DNA from: Proteobacteria bacterium UBA4656
Lineage (GTDB): Bacteria > Pseudomonadota > Gammaproteobacteria > Xanthomonadales > Ahniellaceae
DNA length: 18,105 bases
Direction of reading: 5' to 3'
Assembly: GCA_002405525.1 (NCBI GenBank)
Contig: DHLY01000063.1
Location: forward strand, 1,229-19,333
Each line of letters opens with the position of its first letter. The first letter of the stretch is position 1. A model generated the notes under the pieces. That model had not been told where the DNA came from, did no database searches, and saw nothing but the letters and a program-made list of their open reading frames with translations. Of the stretch, positions 15,622 through 18,105 are shown in pieces. The translations under genes were made by a program, and so were the position numbers.

Positions 15622-16752
15622 TCAGGCGCGCAGGTCGAAGCCGGCCTCGGCGACCAGCCGGCCATTGACCTGAACCTCGATGCGGTGCCTGCCCGGGTAG
15701 TAGCGGCGCGTGGTGATCGGCCGCACCGGGTGGCGACGTTGCAGCACGCGCTGCTCGCCGGCGCCCAGCACCAGATTCCAACCCTTGAACACCTTGGGCG
15801 ACGTTCCGCCATCGGCGCGTACGTGGTGCACCACATAGTCGATCGCCAGCGCCTGCGGCTTGCGCGCCGAGGATGCCAGCGCGAGTTCGATCGTCAGCGC
15901 CTCGCCGAGGCGGATGCGCGCCGGTGCGACCGACAGCGCGGCGGTACCGCGCAGGCGCGTGTCGAGGCCCCACGCCGCCAGCACCCGGCGCTCGCCGCGC
16001 TTGATGAGGGTGCGGCTGGCGTGGCGCAGCAGGGCGCGGCGCTCGCGGCTCGCGCCCGGCAGGTGGTCCTCCAGCCAGCCGGCGACCACCGCCGGGTGGT
16101 CCTTGGCGATGTCGTTGAGGTGGTTGGCGACGCTGCGCCGCACGTAGTCGCTCGGGTCGTCCTGCAGTGCGGCCAGCAGCGGCAGGGTCGGCGCGGGATC
16201 GGCGACCAATGGCTTCAACACGATGCCCCACGGCAGGCGCGGACGGCTGCCTTCGCTGACCAGGCGTCGCACGTGCGGGCTCGGGTCGGTGGTCCAGACG
16301 GCCAGCGTCTCGAAGCAGTGCTGCGGATGGGCGAGCAAAAACGGGCGGATCGCGAATTCGGCGCTGAAGCGCTGCGTCAGTTCGCGCAGGCAGGCCAGCG
16401 CCCGCGCCGGTTCCTCGAGGCCGCGCCGCGCGACGAATTCGCCGAGCGGCCACACGATCCAGCCGGCGAGCCCCGCCTCCCCGGCGCGCAGCTCGCCCAG
16501 CGCCTCGTCGCCGCGCACCGGCGCCAGCGTCGCCTTGATCGCGGCTGCCGCTCGCGCGAAGTCGCCCGGCAGGGTGGCCTCCAGCGCATCGGCGATGCGC
16601 ATCGCGCGCGCCTTCATCTCCAGCGCGTCGAAGCCGTCCAGCGCGAGGGCTTCGAAACGCGCGTGCGGGAACCCCGGAAGCGCGCGCGCGAAGTGCGAGC
16701 CGGCAAGCCGCACCAGGTCGGGAGAGAGCAGCCGCTTGAACGGTTCGGGCAT
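15622..16752 (-). CDS. AlkD-like DNA alkylation repair protein
   Basis: The protein has 376 residues. It is built of HEAT-like helical repeats, with the family blocks MPEPFKRLLSPDLVRLAGSH, WGIVLKPLVADPAPTLPLLA and DDPSDYVRRSVANHLNDIAK in order. Members bind or excise alkylated bases (AlkC/AlkD-type glycosylase fold). The last about 90 residues form an added beta-rich segment (VAPARIRLGEALTIELALAS to HRIEVQVNGRLVAEAGFDLR), as in the longer AlkC-like group. Start 16752 is preferred because GGAG lies 8 nt upstream; ATG 16776 would add eight residues without a clear site. It lies 76 bases after the SDR gene and 89 before the S9 peptidase on the same strand, so a loose operon is possible. Functional ties are unclear. 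Confidence 0.85.
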   Translation of the reverse strand: MPEPFKRLLSPDLVRLAGSHFARALPGFPHARFEALALDGFDALEMKARAMRIADALEATLPGDFARAAAAIKATLAPVRGDEALGELRAGEAGLAGWIVWPLGEFVARRGLEEPARALACLRELTQRFSAEFAIRPFLLAHPQHCFETLAVWTTDPSPHVRRLVSEGSRPRLPWGIVLKPLVADPAPTLPLLAALQDDPSDYVRRSVANHLNDIAKDHPAVVAGWLEDHLPGASRERRALLRHASRTLIKRGERRVLAAWGLDTRLRGTAALSVAPARIRLGEALTIELALASSARKPQALAIDYVVHHVRADGGTSPKVFKGWNLVLGAGEQRVLQRRHPVRPITTRRYYPGRHRIEVQVNGRLVAEAGFDLRA

Positions 16753-16828
16753 CGGCCAATCTCCGGCGCCGGTCATGCCGCGCCCGATCGCGCCGTGCGC
16801 ACCGGCTGCCGCCGGCGGTACGGCGCCA

Positions 16829-17503
16829 TCACCAGGGCAGCGGCGTGCCGTTGGCGTGCCAGAACGTACCGCTGTGCTCGGCCCCGAGCGTGTCCATGCG
16901 CTCGATCAGGCCGGCAGCGGCCTGCGCGGGCGTGGCGTCGCCGCGGCCGCCGGTCATCGCGGTCTTGACGAAGCCCGGGTGCAGCACGAACACCATCGCC
17001 TGCTGTGCGGCGAGGTCGATCGCCAGCGAGCGTGCGCCGGCGTTGAGCGCCGCTTTGGACATGCGGTAACCGTAGTAGCCGCCGGAGCCGTTGTCGCCGA
17101 TCGAGCCCATGCGGCTGCTGACCACGCCGATCCGCGCCCCGCGTGCGAGGCGTCCGCGCAGGGCGGCGGCGAGGCGCAGCGGGGCCAGGGCGTTGACTTC
17201 GAACTGCTCGCGCACCGATTCGGCGGCGTCCTCGGCCGGCAGATGGTCCAAGGATTCGGCGCGCAGGATCCCGGCGCTGAGGATCGCGCGGTCGACCGCG
17301 CGCGCGCCGATCGCCTCCATGATGCGCGTCACGCCCGCAGCCTCGGTCAGTTCGACGCCGTCGAGCACCTCGGCGCCGCTGGCGGCCAGTTCCGGCGAAG
17401 GCGCTCGGCAGCTGGCGAGCACCCGGTCGCCGCGCGCGAGGTGCGCCTGGACGAGAGCCAGCCCGATGCCGCGGGCCGCTCCGGTGACGAGGACGAATGC
17501 CAT
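16829..17503 (-). CDS. Short-chain dehydrogenase/reductase of the Sniffer/C-factor type
   Basis: The protein has 224 residues and is a classical NAD(P)-dependent oxidoreductase. The cofactor loop TGAARGIG is at residues 7-14, ILSAGIL (74-80) replaces the common NNAG, and N104 is in VNALAP. The catalytic Ser is in VVSSRMGSIG, and the pair Y146/K150 is in YRMSKAALN. The stretch RMGSIGDNGSGG and YRMSKAALNAGA are signatures of the Sniffer/CsgA (C-factor) subgroup of carbonyl reductases. GGAGGG a few bases before the ATG at 17503 is the best ribosome site in the window. It is probably the first gene of the run leading to the alkylation repair protein and the S9 peptidase. The substrate is unknown. 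Confidence 0.92.
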   Translation of the reverse strand: MAFVLVTGAARGIGLALVQAHLARGDRVLASCRAPSPELAASGAEVLDGVELTEAAGVTRIMEAIGARAVDRAILSAGILRAESLDHLPAEDAAESVREQFEVNALAPLRLAAALRGRLARGARIGVVSSRMGSIGDNGSGGYYGYRMSKAALNAGARSLAIDLAAQQAMVFVLHPGFVKTAMTGGRGDATPAQAAAGLIERMDTLGAEHSGTFWHANGTPLPW

Positions 17504-17631
17504 GGAACCCTCCTGCCAAAGGCGGGCATGGTAGTGCGCCCGGGGTGGGCGATGGGTGGAGGCGCGTGGAAAGGCTGATCATGGCGCGCGGGGTGCGGCA
17601 GCCTCGCTGTCGATGGATCGCGGAAAGGCAC

Positions 17632-18057
17632 ATGGCCGAGCAAGCCTTGATCGAGCAGGGGCCGGACAGTGCGCTGGCGTGGAGCTGCCGCCATCGCGGC
17701 TGCGGATGCGGGTCGGCCTGGTGCTCCAGGCGGCCTTATACCGGCTTGGCATCCCCGGTGCTGTTCACGCCCGGCGGCGGCGCGTCGTGGCCGATGGTGG
17801 TGCCGGCGTGGGCGGCTGCGTTCGTGATGGCGGAACTGCTGCGGTTCGGCCGCCCTGAGCTGACGTGGTCGCCGCGCGGGCCGCGCCTGCGCAAGCGACT
17901 CCTGTTGGAGCACGGTGCGCTGCCGTTCTCTCCGCGCGAGTGGCGACCGGGGACCGCGGCGCTCGTCCGGGTGGCGGCGGGACGCGGCGACAACGAGGCA
18001 GCAATGGGGTTAGTTTGTCTCGACGAAGCGGATGGGCCGCCCGTCAGCCTGTTCTGA
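17632..18057 (+). pseudogene. Small membrane-type protein gene with two compensating frame breaks
   Basis: The ATG at 17632 has GGAAAGG just upstream. In that frame the sequence starts MAEQALIEQGPDSALAW, then turns into an unlikely Cys/Arg-rich stretch. Restoring one G at 17681/17682 gives WELPPSRLRMRVGLVLQAAL, a credible membrane helix. Removing one C at 17754-17756 returns to the original frame: LFTPGGGASWPMVVPAWAAA, a second helix, then FGRPELTWSPRGPRLRKRLL to TGA 18055-18057. The repaired shape (about 140 residues, W-x-x-PSR start, two helices, small soluble end) recalls YgfX/CptA-like proteins, but this is weak. The locus is close to a poly-G tract, so errors in the sequence are as likely as true decay. 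Confidence 0.4.
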
Positions 18058-18089
18058 ACGCCGGACCAGACGGCCTCCAAGAGCATCGC

Positions 18090-18105
18090 GGGGGGGGGGG
18101 GGGGG
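18090..18105. other. Run of 16 G at the end of the window, probable sequencing artefact
   Basis: The window ends in an uninterrupted poly-G tract directly at its edge. Two-colour Illumina chemistry calls G when signal is lost, and contig ends built from read tails can carry such runs. A biological G-tract cannot be excluded from sequence alone. Confidence 0.7.

Noticed and set aside
15533..16759. Upstream extension of the S9 peptidase frame by 409 codons
   Set aside because: The real protein begins with a lipoprotein signal at 15532 and a ribosome site. The extension is a shadow of the alkylation repair gene in another frame.

Overview
The window is very GC-rich, and its gene types point to a gammaproteobacterium of the Xanthomonadaceae/Lysobacteraceae group (Lysobacter-, Luteimonas- or Arenimonas-like). 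These types include a large TonB-dependent receptor, a periplasmic GH13 amylase, an S9 prolyl-oligopeptidase-type lipoprotein and weak, T-poor terminators. The assignment is inferred from gene style, not from a marker gene.

Layout. 1-929 is one end of an IS21-family element (a frameshifted istA plus three tandem terminal repeats). It has cut off a gene whose last codons survive at 930-1055. 1213-1650 encodes a small secreted Gly/Tyr/Arg-rich protein. 1818-3409 (minus) holds an APC amino-acid permease whose stop codon overlaps the start of a SemiSWEET sugar transporter. 3410-3744 is a divergent control region, followed by an 811-residue TonB-dependent receptor (3745-6180). 6224-7458 (minus) carries a helix-turn-helix DNA-binding protein with a basic tail and a LemA protein. 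7513-8229 (minus) is a 2-oxoglutarate/Fe(II) oxygenase, next to a decayed NAD-dependent epimerase (8284-8885). 9020-11496 (minus) holds a membrane diguanylate cyclase behind a secreted alpha-amylase. 11739-12614 (minus) is an RluA-type pseudouridine synthase, divergent from a membrane-anchored Cys-containing protein (12727-13338). 13535-17503 (minus) is a run of S9 peptidase lipoprotein, AlkD-type DNA alkylation repair protein and Sniffer/C-factor-type SDR. The window ends in a frame-disrupted small gene and a 16-G run that looks like a sequencing artefact.

Most interesting region: 3529-6180. A perfect TTGACA box is followed, at leaderless spacing, by a 24-codon ORF containing Cys-Cys-Cys-Leu-Met-Cys. 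Next come inverted repeats that can form competing hairpins, and then a TonB receptor whose 811 residues include no cysteine and no methionine except the initiator. Together these suggest a cysteine-sensing translational attenuator driving a sulfur-economised outer-membrane receptor for a sulfur source. The pieces are visible in the sequence; the regulatory function and the substrate are inference.

No rRNA, tRNA or CRISPR array was seen. Three loci (istA, the epimerase and the last gene) carry apparent single-base indels. These may be true decay or local assembly error.
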